From positions 1 through 53,039 of the forward strand of contig JAKSYS010000435.1 of assembly GCA_022925895.1 (NCBI GenBank): a stretch of DNA of 53,039 bases. Direction: 5' to 3'. Shown piece by piece: positions 1-10,807 of the stretch (within the stretch, counting starts at the first letter, position 1; each line of letters starts with the position of its first letter). This DNA is from Fragilaria crotonensis (lineage: Eukaryota > Bacillariophyta > Fragilariophyceae > Fragilariales > Fragilariaceae). The notes beneath the pieces were generated by a model. That model was not told the DNA's origin and searched no databases. It worked only from the letters and a program-made list of their open reading frames with translations. A program made the position numbers and the translations under genes.

Positions 1-722
1 TCCGGCCCAAGCACGCTCCAGCCGTTATTTGTGAAATCGATGAGCGCTGACGCCAGCCGTCCTCCGATTGGCGTGATGCGACAATTTTAGCCATCTTGTT
101 GATCCAACCGAGCCGGCAAGGTCTTCTTTGTCAGCAATTTTTCAGTCTGTCAGCAAATTCTGTAAGCAAATCTTAGTGTCAGCAAATTTTGTCAGCAAAT
201 TTTTGCTGTCAGCAAATCAGATTGTCGTAAGCAAATTGTGTAAGCAAATCAGCAAATTTGATTGTCGTAAGCAAATTGTATCAGCAATTCAGCAAATGTC
301 TTTAAAAAGAAAAACGTGAGTCTTGATTCCCATGTCCACGGCGACATAAACTAATGTTCTACTATGAAAGCCAATTCTGTAAACAATTATTTTTGCTGAC
401 GAAGCAAATTCGATTCACCCTAAGCAATTTTTGCTGAATCAGCAAATTCGATTCTCCGTAAGCAATATTTTTGCTGATTCAGAAAATTTGCTTTTCAGTA
501 AGCAAATTTGCTTTTCGTAAGCAAATTGTTTATGCAATTTTATTCTGTCAGCAAATTTGTCTTCCTGTAAGCAAATTTTTTTGCAGACGCCAGCTGCACT
601 ATAATCACGCCGGCATATCCAGTTTTACACCAGCCAGACATTAAACGGAACCGATTTCTCCTCCGGCCGGCGCGTTTCTTCTTCATTCACGATTCAGTAC
701 CTATGTGCCGGACCTTCCTGTA
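1..722. mobile_element. Non-autonomous TIR element, copy A (left end at or beyond window edge)
   Basis: The right end carries GTGCCGGACCTTCCTGTA (705-722). The first bases of the window (TCCGGCCCAAGCACG) read as the inverse of this end, as seen also in the copy at 38033-38550, so the left terminal repeat is probably cut by the window edge. The middle (about 128-580) is a dense array of a 9-11 bp degenerate unit, GTCAGCAAAT or GTAAGCAAAT. GC-rich strings with CCGGC and CCAGCC flank the array on both sides. No convincing ORF is present; the open frame across the array is a by-product of the repeat. The superfamily is unknown. Confidence 0.6.
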
Positions 723-917
723 CATACAGCAATCTGCAATCAATGGCGGCCCCAAACCAGGCACCACCCAAGCCCGCGAGTTTTCAAATACCTTGGAATC
801 AGTCGTATACAGGAACAGAGGACAGACCACCGCATCACGACATCTCATATCAAACGAGAATTCTACCAGTACATACTTAATACTTTCATACTAAAAAATG
901 TAGGCGTGACATACCTG

Positions 918-998
918 ATCACTGATCACTGATCACTGATCACTGATCACTGATCACTGATCACTGATCACTGATCACTGATCACTGATCACTGATCA
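918..998. repeat. Microsatellite, unit TGATCACT (8 bp, about 10 copies)
   Basis: This is an uninterrupted run of an 8-bp unit containing the palindrome TGATCA. It is followed by a few ATATGACATATG-like words. It lies between the TIR element and the proteasome gene. The rest of 723-1644 holds no supported gene; it is rich in GTAC-containing words and includes the proteasome gene's 5' flank. Confidence 0.95.
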
Positions 999-1644
999 CC
1001 ATATGACATATGCTGACATATGATACACCGAAGTCCAGTGTTCTATGATGTACACTGTATACTGTATACCATGTGAAGTACAGTACTCCAGTACCAAGCA
1101 TTGGATTGCAGATTGCAGCTATGCATAAATTCTATATTCTACGAACAGGAAATGGCATCTTGTGTAGCACCCTGATGAAGCCTGACGCAGTAAATAATCT
1201 AAAAATGAACGTACAGCTCTGACATCACAAAGCGAAGCAAGTCTCATGTTGGAAACGCGTTCGATTCACTATGACATTGCATGCCATATATTGCAATACC
1301 TACACCATTTCACTGGATGCTTCTTACAGTTATTACAGTTGCATGGTACTACGGTACCATGTACTGGAATCCCGGTAAGCAGTACACCGAGTCAACGCCA
1401 GTTGCGAGTTGCGAGCAATACAGTAGAAAGTCGAATATCCGAACGCTTCGGCACAGTTCGGTGAGAAAGCAAATCCCTTCACCGATGCTTCTCCTGTAAT
1501 ACACTGGAGTAGGAGTACTTGCTATCGGTACCCACCTTTCACAGAGTACAATACACAATACACTGTCTCAACTTTCGATCTCAAATCTTTCACTTGTCCT
1601 CCCCGCCGTCGCATTCTTCACATTTCATTCACTTGACGCCAACA

Positions 1645-2256
1645 ATGTCTATTTTGGAGTACAATGGTGCCGCCATGATTGCCATGGCCGGCAAGGATTG
1701 CGTTGGGATTGCCTCCGACCGTCGTTTGGGTCTTCAAGCGCAGACGGTCGCGTGCGACTTTCAAAAGGTGTTTCCAATGGGTGACAAGCTCTTCGTCGGC
1801 TTAGCAGGACTCGCCACAGATGTTCAGACGGTCCGCAATCTCCTCCAGTATCGATTGGGACTGTATGAACTTAATGAAGAGCGGACCATGTCACCAAAAG
1901 TCTTTTCACACTTGCTGTCGAATCTATTGTACGAGAAGCGATTCGGGCCGTACTATATTGAACCCATTGTCGCTGGATTGGATGAAAACAATAGGCCTTT
2001 CTTGAGTGGAAGTGATCTCATTGGCGCCACAGTCCTGGCGGATGATTTTGTTGTCAGCGGAACCTGCACTGGAAACCTGTACGGAATGTGCGACTCTCTA
2101 CCAACCTAACATGGATCCGGACCAGCTATTTGAGACACTCGCTCAAGCCTCCTGGCGTCCACCGATCGGGATGCTCTCAGCGGGTGGGGCGGAATTGTGC
2201 ATATCATTACGCCGCAAGGAGTCACGACCAAGGAACTCAAGGGGCGAATGGATTAG
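1645..2256 (+). CDS. PSMB3: 20S proteasome subunit beta type-3 (two apparent frameshifts)
   Basis: This is a non-catalytic beta subunit of the 20S proteasome core, acting in cytosol and nucleus. The protein starts [20 protein letters not shown] and has the family features [37 protein letters not shown] and [15 protein letters not shown]. As usual for beta-3 there is no processed N-terminal Thr. The first ATG in the conserved frame is at 1645. The frame breaks twice. Near 2095-2098, two bases seem lost from a CT run. Near 2147-2150, one C seems lost from a C run. With three bases restored the frame runs to TAG at 2254 and gives about 204 residues, the normal size, ending in a KGRMD-like tail. 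The gene converges with ATP synthase epsilon, 121 bp away. The breaks look like sequence errors. Confidence 0.95.
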
Positions 2257-2377
2257 GAGACAACGTGTAGGTCAATTCCTATTAGTAACCAAGATACCCA
2301 ATACGGCCATGCATCTTTTCCAACTTAATAGAGTTTATTCGAGTGCATTCGTCTAGTAGAGAGTTGTTACTAGTACG

Positions 2378-2833
2378 CTAATCGATGATGGCCACCTTGC
2401 TAACTACGGTCTTGGGGCCTTGGACACCGTTTTCCCACGTGGCTGTCTTGTATGTGAACGTTTCTTGAGCTGCAGCTTTGCGCTTGGCAGGTTCCTTCAG
2501 GGCGGCACGGATTGTGCTGGCAGACTTGCTCACATACTGTAAAATATCGAAATGACGAGAGACAACACGTGAGATTAACGCTTGATCCAGAACAAAACGA
2601 AGTCATCTGGGCTGCACGGCTATATTGGTTTCCGGCCCAATCTCGAAGTCGAAGTAATCGAATATGGCGAAGCCAATCGTTGTGGTCAAGCACGAGTTCA
2701 TCCTCCTTTCGAAATGGTTGTATGCTCTTCCACTGTCAGTTGTCCGCCGTTATCATCATCATCTTCTTCGTACCTGCAAATACGACATGCCGGCTATGCG
2801 CCAAACGGTGGTGGCTGCTGGGGTAGAAACCAT
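2378..2833 (-). CDS. ATP5E: Mitochondrial ATP synthase F1 subunit epsilon (2 exons)
   Basis: This is the small subunit of the F1 central stalk in the mitochondrial inner membrane (mitochondrial epsilon, not the bacterial subunit of that name). Exon 1 is 2774-2833 and encodes 20 residues ending WRIAGMSYLQ. A 237-bp intron follows (2537-2773) with GTACG at the donor and TTTTACAG at the acceptor. Exon 2 is 2378-2536 and begins YVSKSASTIRAALKEP. The join gives the family pattern W-R-x-A-G-x-S/T-Y followed by an S-x-x-x-R-x-x-L-K stretch. The product is 72 residues, normal for the family, with no frameshift. The ATG at 2833 is the first in frame with the conserved core. Confidence 0.9.
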
Positions 2834-3655
2834 GGTGGAATGTTCAACCAAAGAGTCTTGCGATGTGCTGGTCACGATGGTTACACAGTATGATATCACT
2901 TGTAGTGGACGCTGGAGGGCGATTCGAATGTGTACAAATCTACCGTTACTTGTACCATGTATGAAATAGTACGATTGCATCTGGGTACTACAACAACAGT
3001 ACCAGTAGTTGTACCCTGTACTAGTACCCCGTACTCCCAGTGCAAAAATCGAGTTTTCCAACGTCTGGCCATGGATATATGGGATAGGGATAGGGGATAG
3101 GTCTTCCTACCGTCATTTGATAGCGGTACTCTAGAGAGTACCTGGTATCGAAACACACAAGTAGTTATGTTCGGAAATTGGACGCATAGACGTACACGTT
3201 GAAGTGTGGCGTGTCCCCCTGTCGTAAACCTCGATTAATGAAGCAAGCGAGGATAGAGACCCTAGGATGATAGCTAGCTCAGTTCTCAGAGGATACTGAA
3301 GTGCAAATGTGGTAGGATGTGCTCGGTGTACGCGATGTGTTCATTCTGTGAACCCTCTCATCCACTCTACTTCACAGGCTGGGCGCCTATGCAGTCCTGA
3401 CACCCACAGAAGACTTTTTTGGTTCAATAATGAATTTCGGCACAAGAATAACTTACTGAAAACATAGAAAAGCCAAAAGCTGCGGCGTGGACCATACACG
3501 ACCTGGGGAGTAGGATGGTGGTATACTTGGCTAGACTCAGTGTTACCCTACTTGCTATTGCGTATGCAAAAAGAATCGTCTAACCACTCGTAGTAAACGA
3601 GTCCACACTGACGCGCATGCACGACGCCACCACAACAAACTCTTCGGACACAAAA
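2834..3655. other. Intergenic, no gene seen
   Basis: This 820-bp spacer lies upstream of the ATP synthase epsilon gene and downstream of the next minus-strand gene. It should hold the epsilon promoter. Its left part is rich in GTAC words (for example ACCAGTAGTTGTACC and CTGTACTAGTACC near 3000-3030). I see no ORF with protein-like features and no tRNA. Confidence 0.6.
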
Positions 3656-4826
3656 CTAAAGTTCTTCAATGGCAATCTCAGCTGCACCGAGAGGTGATGC
3701 TGCCACCTGCTTGGCCCAACTCGATACCAAGCTCACCAGGTGCGCCTGTTCCGAATCTTGTGCGGCGTTCATAATGCACTCCTTAATGGACTCGTGGATT
3801 TGCTCCATCTTCGCTGCAAAGTGAAAAATTCGAGACGACGAATCATGGCTGTTACCACAAGCATTTGGAACAGCTGGATCCTCCCAGCAATATGAATCTT
3901 CTTCAATACACTGATCATCCATGTCGAGCTGAAAAGCATCAAAATCCGTAGTAGATTGCACTGAGGCATGAATCGTGCGAGGACCGACAGGCTTGAACTG
4001 TTGGAATTGCCAGGGATTGGGTGAAACCGACCAAAGTCGTTGATTTCGGGCGTCATATGGTTGAAAGGATCATCGACGCTTAAATTGTCAAACGGTAGCA
4101 GGCCAAAAATTAGTGGGGAGTGTCCGATCGCTTCGTACGCTTCAGCTGGCGCTGGAACATTGCATCTGGCCCAGCTCTCACCCGCACTCCCTTATTGACG
4201 GCTCGCTTAGCTGAGAAGTATACATGAAGCAGTCGATACTCCAAATCTTCTCGTCCGTCCGTTCCGTACTGCAGCAGCAGCGCCAGATGGTGAGAAAAGG
4301 AATCAGATGTGATCACAGAACAATGGCACTATGGAGACATACCATGGTCCAAAGTGCGCCACCCTTTGGCTGCTGTACATGGGGTCTCCTTCGATAGCAG
4401 TATCGTTGCTGAATCGCAGTCGGTTGAGGAAACTGTGGGCCACTGAGGCTCCACGGGCAGTTTGTTTCGGAACGTTTGGCATAAGACAGTCCATTAACTT
4501 GGAAGGAACCTTGGGCTGATCTGAAGCATGTATACTTTTTCTTCTGAAGTGGCTTTAGCAAGATGTAGAGACCATCTTCGGAGAAAAGGGTACGTGTTAG
4601 TCGAACTTTCCATAGGTTTTCATGATCAGTTTTGAAACTCACCATCAAACTGAAACGAGGGAGGCGAAAGCTTCAGACCGTCAGTTCCAACCGGTACAAT
4701 TTGAAAAGGTAAATGCGATGGCGCATTGGTGTTGTTGTGCACACACTCAAATATGGCACGAACATCATCGTCGGATAAGCGTCGAATTGATGCCATGTTT
4801 ATGACAGGGTTGTGCGAAAGTTTCAT
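3656..4826 (-). CDS. Hypothetical protein, 3 exons (two apparent frameshifts)
   Basis: I do not recognise the family. Exons are 4643-4826, 4343-4575 and 3656-4268; introns are 67 bp (4576-4642) and 74 bp (4269-4342), with GTGAG/GAAG and GTATGT/CTGCAG borders. The phases match across both joins. Exon 1 begins MKLSHNPVINMASIRRLS. Exon 2 contains FRSAQGSFQVNGLSYAKR and NCPWSLSGPQFPQ. Exon 3 contains EYRLLHVYFSAKRA, LPFDNLSVDDPFNHMTPEI and a C-terminal helix-like stretch ending GAAEIAIEEL. Two single-base losses (near 4160 and 4020, both in A runs) must be restored to keep exon 3 open; this then gives exactly 205 codons including the stop. Total length is about 345 residues. No signal peptide, membrane segment or known catalytic motif is visible. 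The true start could lie a little upstream. Confidence 0.65.
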
Positions 4827-5186
4827 TTTGTGCGAGACGTGCAACTGGATTGCCCCCCAATCAGTTCAGACGCAGATGTGAAGTGCAACATTTAATACCG
4901 TCGCCACAGTTTTCCAATTTCAAAATATTTTGAAATGCCAACGGTAAGCGTGGTATTTTCTAGGAACTGTACTCCGTTCATTATTCGACATACTTCGGCC
5001 GTGGAGAAGTGCGTGACCATCAGCGTGTACTTGAAGAGTGCGCTCAAGTGTTCATCAATGCATCGCCCGTATGGAATGTACATAGTGATGTGGCATCGCA
5101 GTCGAGAAAGATTCGATGCGTCGTAATTATGAGTCTTAGAATTTGATGCCAACCAAGGTATGTAACGCCATCGACAAGATCGTCAC
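4827..5186. other. Spacer between two minus-strand genes
   Basis: About 360 bp separate the START-like gene stop (5187) from the start of the next minus-strand gene. An open minus-strand frame of about 86 codons (4892-5152) looks somewhat protein-like but has no upstream ATG and no convincing splice site. It may be an unrecognised exon or chance. A G6 run at about 4850 interrupts a possible extension of the downstream gene. Confidence 0.4.
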
Positions 5187-6790
5187 TTAGATTGCTGCAA
5201 GATGGAGAGACAAGAAGAGGCGAAGACGAAGTTTGGTCCAGTTGTTGATAACCTGCATAGCGGACAGCACCTTTTGTGCGCCGTGGCAAACCAAATCAAA
5301 GTCATCCATCGACGTCACGTCTGAGTTCATTCTCCGTTGCTTTTCACTTCCCCATTCACAGTCGACTTCCCATTGACATTTGCTGTGCCATTCTCCCCGT
5401 CGCGGTATTCTCGTCGAGTTGTGGAAGGTGGCATTCTACCATTCTTGAGCCACAATTTGGAGGCTGTTTCAACTTGAGGTTTGAGCCAAGCAGTCGCTCG
5501 TGGCATGGCGCGCCGAGCCGCATAATCAACAATGAACGAGGGAAGCATATGCGATACTCGCAATTCGCAAATGAGCCACACTCGGGTCCATTCCTTGAGA
5601 GAATAGAGAAAAACATGAGCTTCAACATAGATTACCACGAACTCCAGCTACAAGCTGTAACTCACCTCACCACGGCCATCTGGATTCGTTTGGGTATACC
5701 AAATGCCCTTCGCACTCTGCAACACTACATTAGTGCATTCTGGATCTAACGTGAATACCATGTAATGTCCATCCGGGTGAGGCCGGTAATTGTGAATGGC
5801 GGCAATGTTCAGTCGAAACTTCGACAAGATGAAGGCGGCACGGGTCGTTGAGGGGCTTCCATAGCGTCGAAGTTCGCGGCCGGTACTCGGGTCAATGGGT
5901 TTTTCAGCAAAGTAACCAGACTTGAGATTCTCGCTGGAAAAGAATCTGACGTCGCGAACCGTTGGGATAGTAGTCGGGTAGGATTCGAAATCCAACAAGC
6001 ATTCCCATACAACATAAGGTGGAGCTTTGACGTCAAGCACAACATAGCCAGATCCTTCGCCTCCCATTTTAGATTGTTCTTGTATCCTCTCGCCAGCTTC
6101 TAGCCTCTCTTTCTGGTCCTGTGTTAGAACGGGGAGTGTAAAGGAAGTGGGTCGGCATAGGCAGCAGGTAGATCAGCTCGAATCGCGTCCACTTCTGCAG
6201 AGTATCTTTTCTCTCGTTGAGGAGAATCTGCCAAGACGAGCACTTCTTCTGGATTCCTTTTGTGCTTAATGACAGGAGACATAGTGGATGCCGGATCCTT
6301 AACGCCATTGACTTTCGTCGTTGGTGTCGTCGCTAGTCTCTGATACTCGAGAGCAACTTCAACGGAACCATCACCCAAGCCACCAATAGATGCCGCATCT
6401 GCAACAATACTGGATGCTGTCTGTTGAGTCTTTATTTTGCGGTAGGCGGGTTGCTGCTGTCGTTCATCGTCGTCCTCCTCTTCGGAGGATGAGTTGCTGA
6501 TACCAGTTCTCGATTTCGCTTTCGCCAAAACTGCTTTGACTCGCCGACGAACTCCTAGCGGAGATTCACCTTTGAAAAGCTAACTTGTTGCTGTTCCTCG
6601 TCAGCGCCTGAAGTTGAGTACAAAGATGTTCCAGTCATTCCAGTGCCTTCCGGGACGATCCTCGACCGTGATGGGTTGTTCCAGAGAAGCGATCTCGAGA
6701 AGAGACAAATCCATCAATAACTTGTATTGATGAACTTAGAACCAGAGCGACACATGCAACCAGATGGCGACGGTGCGATTGAGGAGCCAT
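5187..6790 (-). CDS. Plastid-targeted START/SRPBCC-fold (lipid-binding-like) protein, 2 exons
   Basis: The N-terminus starts MAPQSHRRHLVACVALVLS, a signal peptide, followed by DG-FVSSRDRF. A Phe right after the cleavage site, then Ser/Arg-rich residues, is the diatom signal for import into the four-membrane plastid. A low-complexity, acidic linker (SSSEEEDDD) leads to an SRPBCC/START-like domain from about residue 245 (GYVVLDVKAPPYVVWECLLD, then FESYPTTIPTVRDV and NVVLQSAKGIW). A 72-bp intron (5594-5665) splits the domain. The tail is rich in VNG repeats, then acidic. Four single-base losses (near 6640, 6575, 6140 and 5328, in A or T runs) are needed; with them the frame is exactly 512 codons. 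Family members bind lipids, polyketides or chlorophyll-related ligands; the ligand here is unknown. Confidence 0.75.
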
Positions 6791-8302
6791 GATTAGGAGT
6801 TATGATTGTTGCTGGTTGTGAGACGCAGAAATTGTTGTAGAAGAATACGGTAATGGATGATGTGTGTGGTTTGGGGGAATCTGTGAAATAAAAAAAAAAA
6901 AAACTTGAAATCTATAGTCAGAGGCGTTCGGATTCAATGATGCTCGGTGGATGAGCGTTGATGTGCAGAAACGAGGCACGAGACACGCCTACATGTACGG
7001 AATCAGCACCACGACGTACTTGTACTCCGAGTGAACGAGTAGAATACGCCGTAGCACGTAGTACCTGATAGCGCACAAGTATATGCCGATACACTTCCAC
7101 TCGTAGTCTTCACGACCACGTCACGAACTGGAGATTCAGCAACCTGATTAACGCCATCCCATGAAGTTCCCTAGTTTCATACGTCATACATACGTCACAG
7201 AGTTTTTTAGCCTTACATATGTGTACATACGTGCTCAGTTACTTCATATGCAAGTCAGCCCACCAGCTCTTCTGTATGTTTTTTGAGCTTTCAGTCTTGC
7301 ATCATGTACAGATGTCTGCATATAGTGCATCTACCCAGCTAACTACTGGGCCTTTGGTATGTTCGTGGTCTGTGTGGCTGGTACCGTGAGCGTAGCTAGT
7401 ACCATAGAACCATGTGTATACCAGTCATACCTGGTACCGGAACCGTATGCAGGTGGTAGACAGTATGACTTACCCAACGTTTATCTATCTTATCATCTTG
7501 CGTATTGCGGTACAAGTACCAGGTAGAACGCTACTTGCATGGTAGTACATTCCTTTTTTCTCCCATTCAGTGACGTATGCACTGTGTCGTTTAGTACTGA
7601 TACACAGCACCAGTGTGATTGTCCTGTCGTAAGGACATGTGCGTGCTGGACCACCGAATCTATGCTTGGCTCGTTTGCAAAAGGACGTACGGCTCGTATA
7701 AGTTTTACGACGAACGCAGTTTTCCTCGTGAACTCTGCGGCCTGCAGCGATCACAACTCTTTTGAAGCGGTACGTAGCGAGACGGCGAGGAGCCTTCGGC
7801 TTCCTCCTCCCGTCCTAACGTGGAACACGTTGATGTTTCCATTCACTTAGCATCTTCGCGTTTTGGTTGCGGTGGTAGGATCATGTGCGATCGAGAATTT
7901 GTTCTCAGCAGCCAGAACAACAACGGAAGATTATCAGACTTGAAATTCCGACGTGCGCAGCAGCTTGTAAAACTTTAAGTGTCCTTTCATGACGTTATGG
8001 GCAATGCGTTACTGAATGAAGTATCGAGGCTTCGAACCGTTTGGTTGTTCTTAGATTCAGATATCAGTCAGCCATTGCCTCCTACATCTGTCATTGCCTC
8101 CGATCAGTCATTTTCGTCTTCGCTAAAAATTCCGTTTTCCACGTATGATTTTCGGTACAAAATTAACTGGTTTTCACGTGCAGTCGGATCCCAGAAGTGA
8201 AAAAGGATTCTATATCCGTCACACATTGATTTCTCACCCTTCGTTTAAAAACTCTTATTTACACACAAACTTTAACAAACCACCACAGACTCGAATTCCA
8301 TC
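6791..8302. other. Divergent intergenic region (promoters)
   Basis: This 1.5-kb spacer separates the divergently transcribed START-like gene (-) and the ADP/ATP carrier gene (+), so it should hold both promoters. It has an A14-like run near 6890, GTAC-rich words (7370-7460), and a pyrimidine/A-rich leader (8220-8300) just before the carrier ATG. Open frames near 7485-7850 lack any family feature. Confidence 0.55.
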
Positions 8303-9208
8303 ATGTCCCAAGATTTCATTGTCAATTTTCTTGCTGGAGGCGTCTCCGGTGCCGTCGCCAAGACCATCACCGCTCAATTGAGCGTGTCAAACTCCTCATC
8401 AAACTCAGGATGCCAACCCCAAGATTATCTCTGAGAAGTCAAACGCTACACCGGTATTATTGATTGCTTCGCCCGTGTTTCCAAGGAACAAGGTATCAAG
8501 GCCTTCTGGCGTGGTAACTTGACCAACATCATCCGTTATTTCCCTACCCAGGCGTTCAACTTCGCCTTCAAGGATACCATCAAGGCACTGTTCCCAAGAG
8601 TCGACAAGAACAAGGAGTTCGGAAAGTTCTTCATGATCAACATGGCCTCTGGAGGTCTTGCCGGCGCTGGGTCCCTCTTGATTGTATACCCACTTGACTA
8701 TGCCCGTACCCGTCTTGCCTCTGATGTCGGTGCCGGAAAGCAGCAGTTCAATGGTCTTATTGACTGCATTGCGAAGACCGTCAAGGGATCCGGAATCTCT
8801 GGACTCTACAACGGTATCGGAGTTTCCATCCTCGGAATCATCCCATACCGTGGAGCCTACTTCGGTCTCTTCGATACCCTCTCCGGATACAACCCTTACC
8901 AAAAGGATACCAACAACTTCTTCCGTGCCGGATCCAAGTTTGTTTGCGCCCAGGTCTCGGCGATTGCTGCTGGATACGCTTCTTACCCATTCGACACCGT
9001 CCGTCGTCGTCTCCAAATGCAGTCGGAGAAGCCTAAGGCTGAATGGGTCTACAGTGGAACTATGGATTGCTTCACCAAGATCATCAAAGATGAGGGTACT
9101 GCTGCTCTTTTCAAGGGAGCCGGCGCCAACGCTCTCCGTACGATCGGAGCCGCCTTGGTGCTTGTGCTTTACTCAGAGATCACCGCCGTGTTCGGATCTG
9201 GAAAGTAA
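8303..9208 (+). CDS. AAC: Mitochondrial ADP/ATP carrier (three apparent frameshifts near the 5' end)
   Basis: This inner-membrane antiporter exports matrix ATP for cytosolic ADP. The start MSQDFIVNFLAGGVSGAVAK is followed by the three mitochondrial-carrier repeats, each with a PxD/ExxR-type motif (YPLDYARTRL and YPFDTVRRRLQMQ are intact). The nucleotide carrier signature RRRMQ appears as RRRLQMQ. Within 60 bp (about 8374, 8405 and 8433) three single bases are missing, each from a doubled base. With them restored, the first repeat (IERVKLL) and a 302-residue protein appear, the normal length. Codon use is strongly biased to C-ending codons, as expected for a highly expressed gene. Three losses so close together in such a conserved gene argue for assembly error. 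The gene converges with the TAZ gene. Confidence 0.97.
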
Positions 9209-9491
9209 AAACAAACTCAGATTTTTTTATGATATTAGCGCAGAGAGAGTTGATTCAACTATTTACAGACCGATAATCGTTTGTTTATCTAATGCCTATC
9301 TTCGATGTTGAGTCCCTGTTGTAGTGTCGTGCTCTTCCGCGCTGCATTCGATAGACTTTAAAAACAGTCGCTAGTATAATCAGCCTATGTGTGTCTGCTC
9401 AAAATGCTGGACAAACGCTGGCACTCCAAATAGGTGCATGTCGCATTTTTATGCCGGAGCGAATTACATTCGCTGGTGCACCTCCCTTGAA

Positions 9492-10283
9492 TCATCGCAG
9501 TCCCATGATTCGCTTTCTTGTTTCATTGATATTTCCGAAATCATGTATCTTCTGGGCGTTCCCAAACAGAGTCGGGGAGGAGATGGCGGGAGATTGTTCC
9601 GACAAGAGACTTGGCGGTGAACCACCATCATCCGGCACTACCCTCGGTTGGAAGTGCACATATTCTGAAGACAACCTGGCAGGCTCGCAAAGGACGCAAT
9701 CGTCCACGACACATTGTCGCATGTGATGATATGCGCTGCGATAGTTGGCGCATCGAGGCACTGGACATTTTGAAGCGACGCATCGACGAACATGATAGTA
9801 GAGGGTCCGGACAGCAGAGCACGTTCTCGACGATGAACATGTATCTCCCAAAGTAAGATTCGAGGAACAGACTGCTGCATGAAGGAGATTCTTGACTACA
9901 ATTTGCTTTTTCTCAAGGCACTTGGAGGTATCGCCGAACTTGTCGTTTGAGAACGAGGAGGAAACGGCGCTCATTGTCGCTGTCAGGCTGCCCCGATAGT
10001 AGGATCCACTTGTGGATCTAGATTTGTGCAAGGACACAGTCTTTGGATTCGGTGGAAGATGTTCGACAAAGTTTGAACTTTGCAACATATTTGAAATGTA
10101 TCCGTTGGCTGAATTCGAAGCCATGTTGTCCGCAAGAACTTGAAACCTGGAGGGTCGAGGTGGATTTGAGGATGGTGCTGGTGGCCGAAAATTTGTGGGT
10201 GCCACGGCGAACTCCCATGGGTCCCATGTCAAGTTCTGCAATTTTGAAAATTCATAGGCGACCACAGGCGCGTCTTTATACAT
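9492..10283 (-). CDS. TAZ zinc-finger protein
   Basis: An intact 263-residue frame carries one complete TAZ domain, a CBP/p300-type protein-interaction zinc finger. The three HCCC zinc sites are visible: H135-C139-C149-C155, H164-C168-C173-C178 and H187-C191-C196-C199, with the typical core CPVPRC. About 130 N-terminal residues are Pro/Ser/Asn-rich and probably disordered, and the C-terminus is also low complexity. No acetyltransferase, bromodomain, KIX or BTB domain is present, so this is a stand-alone TAZ protein, perhaps a nuclear adaptor. The first ATG (10283) is taken as start, although the first 25 residues could instead be untranslated or belong to an intron ending TTGCAG at about 10240. 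Its 3' end faces the carrier gene. Confidence 0.85.
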   Translation of the reverse strand: MYKDAPVVAYEFSKLQNLTWDPWEFAVAPTNFRPPAPSSNPPRPSRFQVLADNMASNSANGYISNMLQSSNFVEHLPPNPKTVSLHKSRSTSGSYYRGSLTATMSAVSSSFSNDKFGDTSKCLEKKQIVVKNLLHAAVCSSNLTLGDTCSSSRTCSAVRTLYYHVRRCVASKCPVPRCANYRSAYHHMRQCVVDDCVLCEPARLSSEYVHFQPRVVPDDGGSPPSLLSEQSPAISSPTLFGNAQKIHDFGNINETRKRIMGLR

Positions 10284-10807
10284 ATATCTAGTACGCCATT
10301 GTAATATCCAATATGGAAATTCAAAAATTGTATTACCGATAGTCTCCTAAATAAGGTCCTGAGAGTATCGTCTATCCAAACCATATAAAGGCGACGAACG
10401 GAGGTTTTGAGGAAATGCATTTTCCTAATTCTGTGATAGTTAAAGTTGGCTCGAAATTTCAGAGCATGCCCGGAGCCCAGTCTGTCTGTAGTCTGTATGA
10501 TGTACTCTGAGTATATGATATCCGTTCTAGTTAGAATCATTCACCGTCCGTTATTACGCAGGTACCAGTACTCTTGAACTTGGAATTCGGAATGCTTCAG
10601 TACTGTAGAATATTCCGAATAGGCACAACCCAGTAGGGTCGTGTTCGTTTCCTTTTCTTTCCGTGACAACGTGACTACCCGGTAGTCACCGTCGCCGGCA
10701 GGTCCTTGCCATGGCCATCAACGCCTTCGTCCTTCCAAGCCAAGGCGACTCAACCATGCCAGCTGTCCTAGCCTGAAACAACATCGAGTTCAGTTCTCCT
10801 TGACTGC
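10284..10807. other. Intergenic, divergent promoter region
   Basis: About 520 bp lie between the TAZ gene (-) and the pseudouridine synthase (+). A minus-strand frame of about 100 codons runs through it but has no recognisable feature. I see nothing else apart from scattered GTAC words. Confidence 0.5.

Noticed and set aside
4892-5152. Separate minus-strand gene between the START-like and hypothetical genes
   Set aside because: No ATG in frame before the protein-like stretch and no workable splice join. Kept only as a possible missed exon.
7539-7850. 103-codon plus-strand frame upstream of the carrier gene
   Set aside because: Cys/Ser/Thr-rich chance frame within the promoter region; the opposite strand is equally open.
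8405-9016. 203-codon minus-strand frame
   Set aside because: Shadow of the ADP/ATP carrier gene, whose codon bias keeps the opposite strand open.
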